Source: CAXBNB01 sp965267535 (GTDB taxonomy: Bacteria; Bacteroidota; Bacteroidia; Cytophagales; Cyclobacteriaceae). Taken from it: 64,000 nucleotides of DNA. The translations under genes and the position numbers were made by a program. The notes under the pieces were generated by a model, which ran no database searches, was not told the origin of the DNA, and saw only the letters and a program-made list of their open reading frames with translations. Where the stretch lies: contig OZ254082.1 in assembly GCA_965267535.1 (NCBI GenBank), positions 2,232,001 through 2,296,000 of the forward strand. The letters run 5' to 3'. Position 1 is the first letter of the stretch. Each line of letters opens with the position of its first letter. Shown here one piece after another: positions 8,039 to 16,170 of the stretch.

Positions 8039-9415
8039 ATGTATTGTAGCCTGAAAAACTATATGACCCTAAAAACTGAAGCTGCCCCACTGGCAGCTTT
8101 CCGTGTTTTATTTGGTGTCATGATGTTTTTGAGTATTGTGCGCTTCTGGTACAATGGCTGGATCGAAAAATTATACATTGAGCCGCGTTTTTTCTTTTCT
8201 TATTATGGTTTTGAATTTGTAAAGCCTCTGGGACAATACACTTACCTGGTTTTTATTCTTTGCGGTATATCAGCTTTGCTGGTGGCTGTGGGGTATAAGT
8301 ACAGGCTGGCTATAGTTACTTTCTTTCTCAGCTTTACATACATAGAGCTGATGGATAAGACTACTTACCTCAATCACTACTACTTTATAAGCATACTCAG
8401 CTTTTTGATGCTGTTTCTGCCAGCCAGTGCCAACTATTCGGTAGATGCATGGAAAAATCCTGCTAAAGCATGCCGATACATTCCGGCCTGGACAGTAGAT
8501 GCAGTAAAGCTGCTTATCGCTATTGTGTACTTTTATGCCGGTCTGGCAAAACTGAATAGCGACTGGCTCATACATGCTATGCCTCTAAAAATATGGCTGC
8601 CCGGTGGATACGATATACCTGTGTTGGGTGCATGGTTGCAGCAGAGCTGGGTGCATTATGCCTTTAGCTGGTCCGGAGCTATTTATGACCTTTCTATACC
8701 GTTTTTGTTGTTGTACCCTCGCACACGAGGAGTAGCCTTTGTGTTGGTGGTGGTTTTTCACCTCCTTACGCGTATTCTCTTTCCCATAGGCATGTTTCCT
8801 TACATTATGATTGTGAGTGCGCTTATCTTTTTCGATCCGCAATGGCATAAAAAAGCGTGGGATAGGTTGCTCGGGTACCTGAAACTATCGGCAGAAAAGT
8901 TTACCAATGCAAACACCTGGTCGTTTGCCAGCGCATGGCAGAGCAGGCTTACAGCAGGGATACTGGTGGTGTATTTTGCCGTGCAGTTGTTGCTGCCCTT
9001 CCGTCAGGTGCTGTATCCCGGTGAGCTTTTTTGGACAGAAGAAGGCTTTCGCTTTTCGTGGCGAGTGATGCTGATGGAAAAAGCGGGCTATGCGCAGTTC
9101 AAGGTAGTAGACCCGGAAAGTGGTCAGCGTTTTTATGTCAAAAACACTGACTTTCTGACTTCTTTTCAGGAAAAACAAATGGCCATACAACCCGACTTTA
9201 TGTTGGAATATGCTCATTATATCGAACAATATTATACGCAACAGGAAAGGTTTGCCGGTAAAGATTTGCAGGTGTTTGTAGAGAGTCATGTAGCTCTCAA
9301 TGGACGGGTGAGCCGACCTTATATTGATCCCGATAGGGATCTGACAGCAGAAAAAGAATCATTTAGACATAAAGACTGGATACTACCATTTGACGATGAG
9401 ATTAAAGGAATTTAG
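8039..9415 (+). CDS. HTTM-domain membrane protein (vitamin K-dependent carboxylase-like)
   Basis: This 458-residue polytopic protein opens with TEAAPLAAFRVLFGVMMFLSIVRFWYNGW, the usual beginning of HTTM (horizontally transferred transmembrane) proteins related to vitamin K-dependent gamma-carboxylase. About seven hydrophobic helices fill residues 1-320. They include a segment with TYLNHYYFISILSFLMLFLPA and a helix ending in FYAGLAKLNSDWL, both typical of the family. The last 130 residues are soluble (LFWTEEGFRFSWRVMLMEKAGYAQFKVVDP), as in other HTTM proteins. The reaction in bacteria is unknown. It overlaps the receptor gene by 20 nt and follows the imelysin gene by two bases, so it should be co-translated with iron-uptake proteins. 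Confidence 0.9.
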   Translation: MYCSLKNYMTLKTEAAPLAAFRVLFGVMMFLSIVRFWYNGWIEKLYIEPRFFFSYYGFEFVKPLGQYTYLVFILCGISALLVAVGYKYRLAIVTFFLSFTYIELMDKTTYLNHYYFISILSFLMLFLPASANYSVDAWKNPAKACRYIPAWTVDAVKLLIAIVYFYAGLAKLNSDWLIHAMPLKIWLPGGYDIPVLGAWLQQSWVHYAFSWSGAIYDLSIPFLLLYPRTRGVAFVLVVVFHLLTRILFPIGMFPYIMIVSALIFFDPQWHKKAWDRLLGYLKLSAEKFTNANTWSFASAWQSRLTAGILVVYFAVQLLLPFRQVLYPGELFWTEEGFRFSWRVMLMEKAGYAQFKVVDPESGQRFYVKNTDFLTSFQEKQMAIQPDFMLEYAHYIEQYYTQQERFAGKDLQVFVESHVALNGRVSRPYIDPDRDLTAEKESFRHKDWILPFDDEIKGI

Positions 9416-11873
9416 TATAGGCTTGGTACTGCTATTGCAGGCGGGTATGGCATGGGCACAGTGGACCATCGATGGGGTTGTAGTAAATGCTACCACCCAG
9501 CAACCCTTGATAGCGGTAGATGTGTATCATAAAGCCACTAACACACTGACCAGTACCGATGAAAAAGGTTTTTTTCAGCTGAATAACCTTGCATCAGGAG
9601 TGCATGAGGTGATTATTTTTGCTTACGAATACCAATCACAAACCCTGACGGTAAACCTGGAAAATGCGAGTACCTCAGTGGAGGTGGCATTGAGCCCTTT
9701 GTCGCAGGAGCTATCGGAAGTAGTGGTAAGCCAGCAACGGGAAAAAGTGTTTGGGTTGAAGCGCCTGATGCCGGTAGAGGGTACAGCGATATATGCGGGT
9801 AAAAAGACCGAGGTAGTGTTGCTCGATCAGTTGGTGGGTAATCTGGCCAGTAATAATGCCCGTCAGGTATATGCTCAGGTGGTAGGGCTTAATATTTATG
9901 AAAACAACGATGCAGGCCTTCAGCTCAATATAGGAGGCAGGGGACTGGATCCTAACCGCACGTCTAATTTCAATACACGCCAAAACGGCTATGACATCAG
10001 TGCCGATGTGTTGGGATATCCGGAGAGCTACTACACTCCTCCGGCAGAAGCACTGAGTGAAATTCAGGTGATCCGCGGGGCGGCATCCTTGCAGTATGGT
10101 ACCCAGTTTGGCGGGTTGATTAATTTCAAGATGAAAAAGCCTGTGAGGGACAAAAAAATCGAACTGGTGTCACGCCAGACTGTTGGTTCGTACGGTTTGT
10201 TTACCACGTTCAACAGCCTGAGTGGTACTGTAGGTAAGCTCAGCTACTACACCTACCTCAACTATAAAACAGGCAATGGTTACCGGCCAAATTCGGGCTT
10301 CAATTCCACAAATTACTACGGTTATTTTGATTACCGATTGGGTGCAAACACGTCTATGAGTTTTGAGCTGACACATTTGAAATACCTGTCAGAACAACCC
10401 GGAGGGCTAACGGATACACAGTTTGCTATCGATCCTACCTATAGCAACAGAGAACGCAACTGGTTTGAAGTAGACTGGAATTTGTATGCGCTTAAGCTAA
10501 AGCACAAATTGACTCCCAAAACTGACCTGAGTCTCAATCTCTTTGGGCTGGATGCGGAAAGAAATGCACTTGGGTATAGAGGCAATCAGGAAAAGATGAA
10601 TAGCAACCCGATAACTGATCTGGACGAACAGCATACAGACGGCAGCTATGTTTCTCCCAGAGACTTGATAAAAGGTGCATATCGAAACTGGGGAGCTGAG
10701 GCAAGACTCCTGACCCGATATACTATAAATCATAGAGATGCCGTGTTTTTGGTGGGGTCGAAGTTTTACAAAGCCAATAACAATGCACGACAGGGTGCAG
10801 GTTCGCTGGGTACACATGCAGATTTCGATTTTAGTGATGAGTCTTTCCCTGATTACCCTAACCAGTCTGCTTTTGATTTTCCAAATCTTAACGTAGCATT
10901 TTTTGGCGAAAATATATTCTTCGTTTCTGATAAGCTTTCGTTTACTCCGGGCTTTCGGTACGAATACATCAAAACGGAGAGTGTAGGTACTTACCGTCAG
11001 GTTAATTTTGACAATGCCGGTAATCCTATATTCAATCAGGATGTGGAAGATAATCGGCTTTTAGAAAGGTCTTTTGTTCTCTTGGGACTGGGAGCTAGTT
11101 ACCAGCAAAACGATAATGTGGAGTGGTATGGCAATTTCTCGCAAAACTACCGTTCAGTTACTTTTTCTGATATTCGAACTGTCAATCCTACATTTGTTAT
11201 AGATCCCGACATTAGTGATGAGGAAGGTTTTACGGCCGATTTTGGTGTTCGGGGCAAATGGTCAGACTATCTTTCTTATGACCTGGGAGGCTTTGGACTA
11301 TTGTACAACGATAGAATAGGTATAGTGCTGGACGATCGAGCCAATAGAGTACGCAAGAATATTGGAAAGGCATTTATTTACGGTATGGAGGCGTTTGCAG
11401 ATTGGAATCTGATCAGCACCTTCAAGGGAGATGCAAACAAGTATCGACTCAGCTGGTTTGTAAATGTAGCATTGACCAATTCCGAGTATATAGATTCGGA
11501 AATCAATAATGTGATAGGGAAAAAGGTGGAGTTTATACCCGCTGTAAACCTCAAAACGGGATTGAAAGCCGGCTACAAAAACCTATTGGCCAGCTTGCAG
11601 TATTCGCGTTTGTCAAAGCAATTTACCGATGTTGAGAATTCGCCAATACCATTGGCAGGAGATAGCAGGGAGGGTATAATAGGTGAAATTCCTGCCTACC
11701 AGATTATGGATATTTCTTTGTCGTACACGTATAAGATGCTGCGCGTAGAGTCAGGAGTAAACAATGTGTTGAATAGTAGCTACTTTACACGCAGGGCTAC
11801 AGGGTATCCGGGACCGGGTATTATTCCTTCAGCAGGGAGAAATGTGTACTTTACTTTGCAGGTGAAGCTTTAG
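9396..11873 (+). CDS. TonB-dependent receptor, FecA-like
   Basis: This outer-membrane receptor has about 825 residues. ATG at 9396 gives MRLKEFSIGLVLLLQAGMAWAQ, a standard signal peptide; an in-frame TTG six bases earlier is less likely. Mature residues 1-85 form a carboxypeptidase-regulatory-like domain (IDGVVVNATTQQPLIAVDV). The plug follows (EIQVIRGAASLQYGTQFGG), then a beta-barrel to the end. The C-terminus GYPGPGIIPSAGRNVYFTLQVKL closely resembles that of FecA-type ferric-dicitrate receptors, so the substrate is probably a ferric complex. No FecIR genes are present. Regulation most likely comes from the two operators at 5514-5593. The hairpin at 11878-11907 closes the operon. Confidence 0.92.
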   Translation: MRLKEFSIGLVLLLQAGMAWAQWTIDGVVVNATTQQPLIAVDVYHKATNTLTSTDEKGFFQLNNLASGVHEVIIFAYEYQSQTLTVNLENASTSVEVALSPLSQELSEVVVSQQREKVFGLKRLMPVEGTAIYAGKKTEVVLLDQLVGNLASNNARQVYAQVVGLNIYENNDAGLQLNIGGRGLDPNRTSNFNTRQNGYDISADVLGYPESYYTPPAEALSEIQVIRGAASLQYGTQFGGLINFKMKKPVRDKKIELVSRQTVGSYGLFTTFNSLSGTVGKLSYYTYLNYKTGNGYRPNSGFNSTNYYGYFDYRLGANTSMSFELTHLKYLSEQPGGLTDTQFAIDPTYSNRERNWFEVDWNLYALKLKHKLTPKTDLSLNLFGLDAERNALGYRGNQEKMNSNPITDLDEQHTDGSYVSPRDLIKGAYRNWGAEARLLTRYTINHRDAVFLVGSKFYKANNNARQGAGSLGTHADFDFSDESFPDYPNQSAFDFPNLNVAFFGENIFFVSDKLSFTPGFRYEYIKTESVGTYRQVNFDNAGNPIFNQDVEDNRLLERSFVLLGLGASYQQNDNVEWYGNFSQNYRSVTFSDIRTVNPTFVIDPDISDEEGFTADFGVRGKWSDYLSYDLGGFGLLYNDRIGIVLDDRANRVRKNIGKAFIYGMEAFADWNLISTFKGDANKYRLSWFVNVALTNSEYIDSEINNVIGKKVEFIPAVNLKTGLKAGYKNLLASLQYSRLSKQFTDVENSPIPLAGDSREGIIGEIPAYQIMDISLSYTYKMLRVESGVNNVLNSSYFTRRATGYPGPGIIPSAGRNVYFTLQVKL

Positions 11874-11877
11874 AAAA

Positions 11878-11907
11878 GCTCCCTTTTTCTGAAGGAAAAA
11901 AGGGAGC
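11878..11907 (+). terminator. Hairpin between convergent operons
   Basis: GCTCCCTTTTT (11878-11888) and AAAAAGGGAGC (11897-11907) form an 11-bp perfect stem with an 8-base loop. It lies five bases after the receptor stop codon and eight bases before the end of the opposing gene, so it may serve both strands. There is no long T-run outside the stem. Confidence 0.7.
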
Positions 11908-11914
11908 ATCAAAA

Positions 11915-12379
11915 TCAGTGTGATTCTTCTTTGAAATCTTCCAGGCTCTTTACCCAGTCTATGAGTAGCGCTTTGTCTTCGTCGCTCAATCGGGCATCTG
12001 CATGTGCCAATGTATATGAAGTCAAAGGCATTTCGCCTTCTTCTACTTCTTCGTAAAATTCTTCCAGCTTGTGCGCTCTTTTGTCAGCGTTGTAATCACT
12101 CCAAAGCGACAGATTCAGGTGCTCTCTGCCTTCGTCTATGTGGTGTTTTACCCACCACGATACCGGCGATATGTTGGTGTACCAGGGGTAGTTGGTTTCG
12201 TGCGAGTGGCAGTCGTAGCAGGCGGTCTTCAGTATATTGGCTACCCGTTGGGGTGGATTGGTTATTTGTATAAAATCCTTTTGAGTGTTTACCACCGGAT
12301 TTTCTTTGTCAATCCTAAAAAACTGCATCACGATAACGATCGCCAGCAGGCCAAGACCTATGTTTTTTTTGTTCATCAT
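11915..12379 (-). CDS. Haem-binding domain protein (Haem_bd family)
   Basis: This 154-residue protein has an N-terminal membrane anchor or signal (IGLGLLAIVIVMQFF) and one CYDCH haem-attachment motif followed by SHETNYPWYTNISPVSWWV. That combination is the hallmark of the Haem_bd family, small exported monohaem proteins of Bacteroidota. The C-terminal half (PLTSYTLAHADARLSDEDKALLIDWV) is also typical. It probably sits in the periplasm as an electron carrier or haem-sensing protein. The partner is unknown. It converges on the iron operon and may share its terminator. Confidence 0.88.
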   Translation of the reverse strand: MMNKKNIGLGLLAIVIVMQFFRIDKENPVVNTQKDFIQITNPPQRVANILKTACYDCHSHETNYPWYTNISPVSWWVKHHIDEGREHLNLSLWSDYNADKRAHKLEEFYEEVEEGEMPLTSYTLAHADARLSDEDKALLIDWVKSLEDFKEESH

Positions 12380-12504
12380 GTTGTTAAATCAGTGTTTTAT
12401 AAAAGCCTGTTGATCAGGCCTGAAATCTAAGTTGAGGAACTGTGTGTGCAGCCCTCATACTATTGGCCTGCAATATACACTGATCAATTGAAAAAACAGA
12501 AGTG

Positions 12505-12518
12505 CTGCAAATCAAAGC
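12505..12518 (+). repeat. Left flanking duplication of the MITE-like element
   Basis: CTGCAAATCAAAGC is repeated exactly at 12667-12680, on the other side of the element. The outer bases partly overlap the element ends, so the true target duplication may be the inner CAAATCAAAG. Confidence 0.65.
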
Positions 12519-12669
12519 AGGGATTCCGCTTTTAGAATTAAACTCTCCAAAAGTTGAATTGATAGGATTTTTCCGGAAGGAAATGATCCGTATTTTATAC
12601 TTCAACCTATCGGAATGACAAACTTTTGGAGAGATCTCCACATAACTTAGTTTAAGGGCGGAACCCCTG
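12518..12669. mobile_element. MITE-like element, 152 bp
   Basis: The ends CAGGGATTCCGC (12518-12529) and GCGGAACCCCTG (12658-12669) are inverted repeats with 11 of 12 positions matching. Inside, CTCTCCAAAAGTT (12543-12555) pairs perfectly with AACTTTTGGAGAG (12621-12633), and GATAGG pairs with CCTATC further in, so the element could fold into one long hairpin. The same 14 bases (CTGCAAATCAAAGC) flank both sides, as a target-site duplication would. No transposase is encoded. It sits at the very end of the neighbouring secreted-protein gene, whose stop codon lies in the right-hand duplication. Other copies in the genome were not searchable here. Confidence 0.6.
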
Positions 12670-12680
12670 CAAATCAAAGC
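12667..12680 (+). repeat. Right flanking duplication of the MITE-like element
   Basis: CTGCAAATCAAAGC, identical to 12505-12518. It includes the stop codon of the minus-strand gene that ends at 12674. Confidence 0.65.
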
Positions 12681-13105
12681 GATTGGAACAACAGACTCAG
12701 GGCTCCCTGAAGCAGACTGTTGCCGGCATGTGACACTCCGTAGGGATTAAAACTGTCGCGTTGTTTGTGAATGTGAAACTGGTTGGCCGGTGCAGTGATA
12801 GCCATACTTGTGTAGTTGAGTTTCCCTTTCGGATTGATGTAGTAGGTGCGGTCGTTGATGCTGTTGTGTTGCTTGATAGAGATTACCTGTTCCTGCCTGA
12901 ACCGGTGGGGAAGATACCAGCTAAAGGTATGTCTCTCTGTTTGTGGTGAAGTATTTACCTGAATGGTGTTGGGGAAAAGAGCAATAGGAGTGTAGGTGTT
13001 TAGTTTTATTTTATTGGCGTTGGTGGTAAGCCATTGAGCAGAGCAGCAATAGGGTAGCACTACCAATGAAATAAAGAGAAGAGCGGATTTGATTCTGTTT
13101 TCCAT
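12674..13105 (-). CDS. Small secreted protein of unknown function
   Basis: The 143-residue product begins MENRIKSALLFISLVVLPYCCSAQW, a signal peptide with cleavage expected after SAQ. The mature part is short, basic and rich in asparagine, histidine and threonine (TFSWYLPHRFRQEQVISIKQ; RTYYINPKGKLNYTSM). I do not recognise a family. The strongly hydrophobic tail (GNSLLQGALSLLFQSL) is unusual. The stop codon falls in the right flanking repeat of the MITE-like element, so the element inserted at the gene's 3' end and may have changed the last residues or the terminator. A real gene is likely because of the signal peptide and consistent codon use. Confidence 0.6.
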   Translation of the reverse strand: MENRIKSALLFISLVVLPYCCSAQWLTTNANKIKLNTYTPIALFPNTIQVNTSPQTERHTFSWYLPHRFRQEQVISIKQHNSINDRTYYINPKGKLNYTSMAITAPANQFHIHKQRDSFNPYGVSHAGNSLLQGALSLLFQSL

Positions 13106-13257
13106 GACCTTGGAGTTTGATTATAAGACCACAATGTGGAGCGTTTCCCCTAAGCTAATGGAGTAAAAGTACGGGAGGTTGCCTCAGGACAAAACCAATT
13201 CAAAGTTTTTGCGAAGCATCCTCCCGGATGGTAGGTTGGTATTCAAGTTACCATCGT

Positions 13258-14658
13258 TTATTCTTCACGGTCTACAAATACTTGCTGGCTATCTGCTACA
13301 AACATACGCGTGCTTTCTATGTAGTTGTCTCCGTTAGGGTCGGTGTATATCAGGTTGATATAAAACGCTTTAAAGCCTTTTTCGGGGTAGTCTAGGGTAG
13401 TGGTTACCTCTGCCGTTTGTTGCATGCCCAGATCGGTTTTTATCCACTGTTCATCTCTGAAGTCACGATCATCCGATTCAGCTACCCATATTTCAGCTCC
13501 TTTGAGTTGGCTGGCAGTGGCCAAAGCCGATAGCGTTATTGTTTTGTCTTGCTCTGCTATTTTCCAACTGCATTTTGGGTAAGGTTGGTTTTGTATGGTA
13601 TGAGCAAAAAATGAGCTAAGAGCCCCCAATGCCTGCTTTTTGTCGCCGAGCCCATGCCCTGCATTGGGTACATACTGAATGAAATTTTGCCCGGGAATAC
13701 TGTCAATGTAGTTTTTGATAGCATCTGCCGGCCAGTACTCATCTATAGTGCCTATAAAAATCATTTTAGGCATGGTCAGACGATCACGGTACGAGTAGGG
13801 GTCTACCATTTTTGTAATTTGATCGCCTTTGTCGCTGTGTACCTGCTGAGGTATCTCCAGCTTCACATAGTCTTCTATTTGTATGCTGTATTCCTGCCAT
13901 ACTTTTATCTGATAGTCCAGACTTACGGGCATGTTGAGTACATCTATTACCATAGGAGCAATAGCCGCTACCCGGCTGTCGCTGGCACCTGTTAGCCAGG
14001 TAGTCCATCCCCGTTTTGATGCCCCCGATACAACAAAGCGATTGACCGATGTGGCTATTTTTTCTTTGCTAAACTCCTGAATGGCGTCCATGGATTTAAC
14101 AGCGGTTTTTACCATAGGAAAAAGTAGCGGCCAGGTAAAATCGCCATCTTGTTTGAAGTTGTGTAAGGTGAATGATATCAGCTGATCTTCCACCAGACCG
14201 TCGTACAAAGGCTGGTTGGGTGTCTGGCGTACTATGGCGCAGATTGCTTTGTTTTTTTGAGCTACCCTGCCCAGTGATAGCGTTAGGTCATTTTTGTGAT
14301 CCGATAGTTTGGGTTCTCCATCCTTCACCGAGCCTCCGGTGATAAAGAGCAGCGCACCGTCATATTTTATGTCACCGGGAGCCAAAATGGTCAGTTGGTG
14401 CTTCCACACATGTTCGCGCCACTTTTGTGACGTGAGTTTTAAGTCGTATGCCGTTACATTGGTACCTTCTATGGGGTATGTGTTTATTACTTCCCAAGCG
14501 AAGGATTCATCGTCATTGTTTAAGTAATGCTGAAGTGCTGTTTCTGCCGACAGTGGGATGTTGGCCTTTTTTTCTTCCTGCTGTTGCTTAGTGTTGTTGC
14601 ATTGAGTGAAACTAAGTGCCAGAACGAAGAGCAAACAGTTTACGATTCTAGTTGTCAT
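13258..14658 (-). CDS. PhoPQ-activated pathogenicity-related (PqaA) family hydrolase
   Basis: The 466-residue protein starts with a lipoprotein signal (LFVLALSFTQCNN). It has an alpha/beta-hydrolase core: RFVVSGASKRGWTTWLTGASD holds the GxSxxG nucleophile elbow, IFIGTIDEYWPADAIK the acid region, and YVPNAGHGLG the histidine. PqaA proteins were first known as PhoPQ-activated factors of Salmonella; their substrates are unknown. In this block it stands nine bases downstream of the ceramidase-like gene, so both are probably one transcription unit that acts in the periplasm or on the outer membrane. A small hairpin (13227-13255) follows the stop. Confidence 0.85.
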   Translation of the reverse strand: MTTRIVNCLLFVLALSFTQCNNTKQQQEEKKANIPLSAETALQHYLNNDDESFAWEVINTYPIEGTNVTAYDLKLTSQKWREHVWKHQLTILAPGDIKYDGALLFITGGSVKDGEPKLSDHKNDLTLSLGRVAQKNKAICAIVRQTPNQPLYDGLVEDQLISFTLHNFKQDGDFTWPLLFPMVKTAVKSMDAIQEFSKEKIATSVNRFVVSGASKRGWTTWLTGASDSRVAAIAPMVIDVLNMPVSLDYQIKVWQEYSIQIEDYVKLEIPQQVHSDKGDQITKMVDPYSYRDRLTMPKMIFIGTIDEYWPADAIKNYIDSIPGQNFIQYVPNAGHGLGDKKQALGALSSFFAHTIQNQPYPKCSWKIAEQDKTITLSALATASQLKGAEIWVAESDDRDFRDEQWIKTDLGMQQTAEVTTTLDYPEKGFKAFYINLIYTDPNGDNYIESTRMFVADSQQVFVDREE

Positions 14659-14667
14659 TTCTATGTA

Positions 14668-15936
14668 TTAATGGTTAACTGCACCGGGATTTTCCCGGAT
14701 TAGATTCAGGGCGTGTTCTATAAATAGGTCTCCTGTCATTTCACCCAGGCTGGTTTTGCTTATGTATTCGTATCGCTTGAAGCTGTTGAAGTCTTCTTTG
14801 GTGAGTATGTACCCATAAGCATCGTTGGTAAGGCCAAAGAGAAAAGGGTGATTGGTTTTCATGTTGCGTTTGAGGTAGTAGCCGATGTTGGGCAGGGCTT
14901 CTCCCGGTATGGTTAGTATCTGAGCAGAACCTATATTGATCAGATTTACTTTTGTTTCCAGTGTGTAGTCCTTCGTTTGTTGAAGCGATGTTTTGTCCAG
15001 AAGCATTTGCATGAGTGGAGAGCTGACGGGAAGCTTAAGTGTGGAAGACTTGCAGTAAAGAGTAGCTTCTTTTTGCTGTTCAGCATCCTGAATTATGCGT
15101 AGTGCTTCATCAGCGAGCAGGAAGCCTATTCGTTTACATTCATTCCAGTCGTTGGCTTCTCCTCCTTGCGGTAGGCGATTGTCAGCAGTGACCATACCAC
15201 CTTGTGCACCATTTACAAAGAGAGCCATACCGCCTGTTTGTGCTTCTATGCGATCGTAGAGTGGGCCGCAAAGGTCTGGAGATAATATGCCCCTGCCTGC
15301 TCCGATTACTTCCGGGTGTATGGCGTAGTTTACTAAAGTGGTTATGATGTTTCCCTTTTCTTTTCCGGAGGTAGCTATAGCCTGTATTACCCCGCAGCGC
15401 GGATCGTAGAGCTGAGGAGCGTAGTAGTTGTAGGCAATTTTTCCCTGAGCTTCTCCTACAGCGATTTTTAGACTGGCCGGTTGCAAATTTCTTTTTGCTT
15501 CGTTGATGGCATCTGCCACTTGCTGTATACACCATTTCAGGTAGTTGTGGTCAGCCAGTATTTTACCTTGTTCGTCGGGAAAGCCATACGCATCGGGAGC
15601 ACTATGGGTATGCGTAGCGCTGATTAATATGTTTTCAGGAGGTATGCCCTCTACCAGTAATCTCGATTGATCTCCCAGTGCAGCCGGCCAGCCCAGGTTG
15701 TCTATGCTCGCTATGGCTACTACTGTATTGTTTTGCGATACCACCATGGCTCTGACAAAAAGATCTCCTTGCTTTTTTTCAGTAGGTCGTGGTGTGCCTA
15801 CACCTCCCGATACCGGCAACAATGGGTTCGGGGTAAGTACTCGCTTAGCTGCACCTACTTGCATCGGTTGCGACCAGGTGGGGGCTGTCAGCAGTAGGGT
15901 AAGGCAGTAAATTAAAATCTTTTTAACCATGGGCAA
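14668..15936 (-). CDS. Neutral/alkaline ceramidase-like protein
   Basis: This 422-residue protein has a signal peptide (KKILIYCLTLLLTAPTWSQ) and begins its mature part with VGAAKRVLTPNPLLPVSGG. The motif ISATHTHSAPDAYG is the zinc-binding and nucleophile region of the neutral/alkaline non-lysosomal ceramidase N-terminal domain. VNYAIHPEVIG supplies the next conserved histidine. True ceramidases have about 650 residues with a C-terminal immunoglobulin-like domain; this one has only the N-terminal type, so it is a shorter member whose substrate need not be ceramide. The initiator could also be ATG 15930. It is upstream of the PqaA-like gene and divergent from the deacetylase gene. Confidence 0.85.
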   Translation of the reverse strand: MPMVKKILIYCLTLLLTAPTWSQPMQVGAAKRVLTPNPLLPVSGGVGTPRPTEKKQGDLFVRAMVVSQNNTVVAIASIDNLGWPAALGDQSRLLVEGIPPENILISATHTHSAPDAYGFPDEQGKILADHNYLKWCIQQVADAINEAKRNLQPASLKIAVGEAQGKIAYNYYAPQLYDPRCGVIQAIATSGKEKGNIITTLVNYAIHPEVIGAGRGILSPDLCGPLYDRIEAQTGGMALFVNGAQGGMVTADNRLPQGGEANDWNECKRIGFLLADEALRIIQDAEQQKEATLYCKSSTLKLPVSSPLMQMLLDKTSLQQTKDYTLETKVNLINIGSAQILTIPGEALPNIGYYLKRNMKTNHPFLFGLTNDAYGYILTKEDFNSFKRYEYISKTSLGEMTGDLFIEHALNLIRENPGAVNH

Positions 15937-16056
15937 TGTAGTGAGGTGATCGGCCAGTTAGGTATATATTCTATTACTTATATGCAAAATCAACAATAGA
16001 ATGAAATATAAATTATTGATTATTTACTTCTTGATATGGTATTTTGACTAATTTGC

Positions 16057-16071
16057 TTTGAGCGGCTCAAA
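16057..16071 (+). promoter_or_regulatory. Palindrome between divergent ceramidase and deacetylase genes
   Basis: TTTGAGC-G-GCTCAAA is a perfect 7-1-7 inverted repeat, 99 bases before the deacetylase start and 121 bases before the ceramidase-like start. Placement between divergent units suggests an operator, possibly for a LacI-type or similar regulator. This is inference only. Confidence 0.4.
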
Positions 16072-16170
16072 AGACCTTTTTGATCACAAAAATCCCCTTA
16101 GATTAGTGGAAAAAACATTGCTGAAAAGCACTAATATCCTTTAGTCAACCCTTTAACCTTTCCCTTAGTT

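Noticed and set aside
12414..12677. 87-codon minus-strand open frame
   Set aside because: It runs through the MITE-like inverted repeats and has no signal peptide, domain or codon pattern of a gene.
13227..13255. GATGGTA...TACCATC as terminator of the PqaA-like gene
   Set aside because: Only seven base pairs with a 15-base loop and no T-run.
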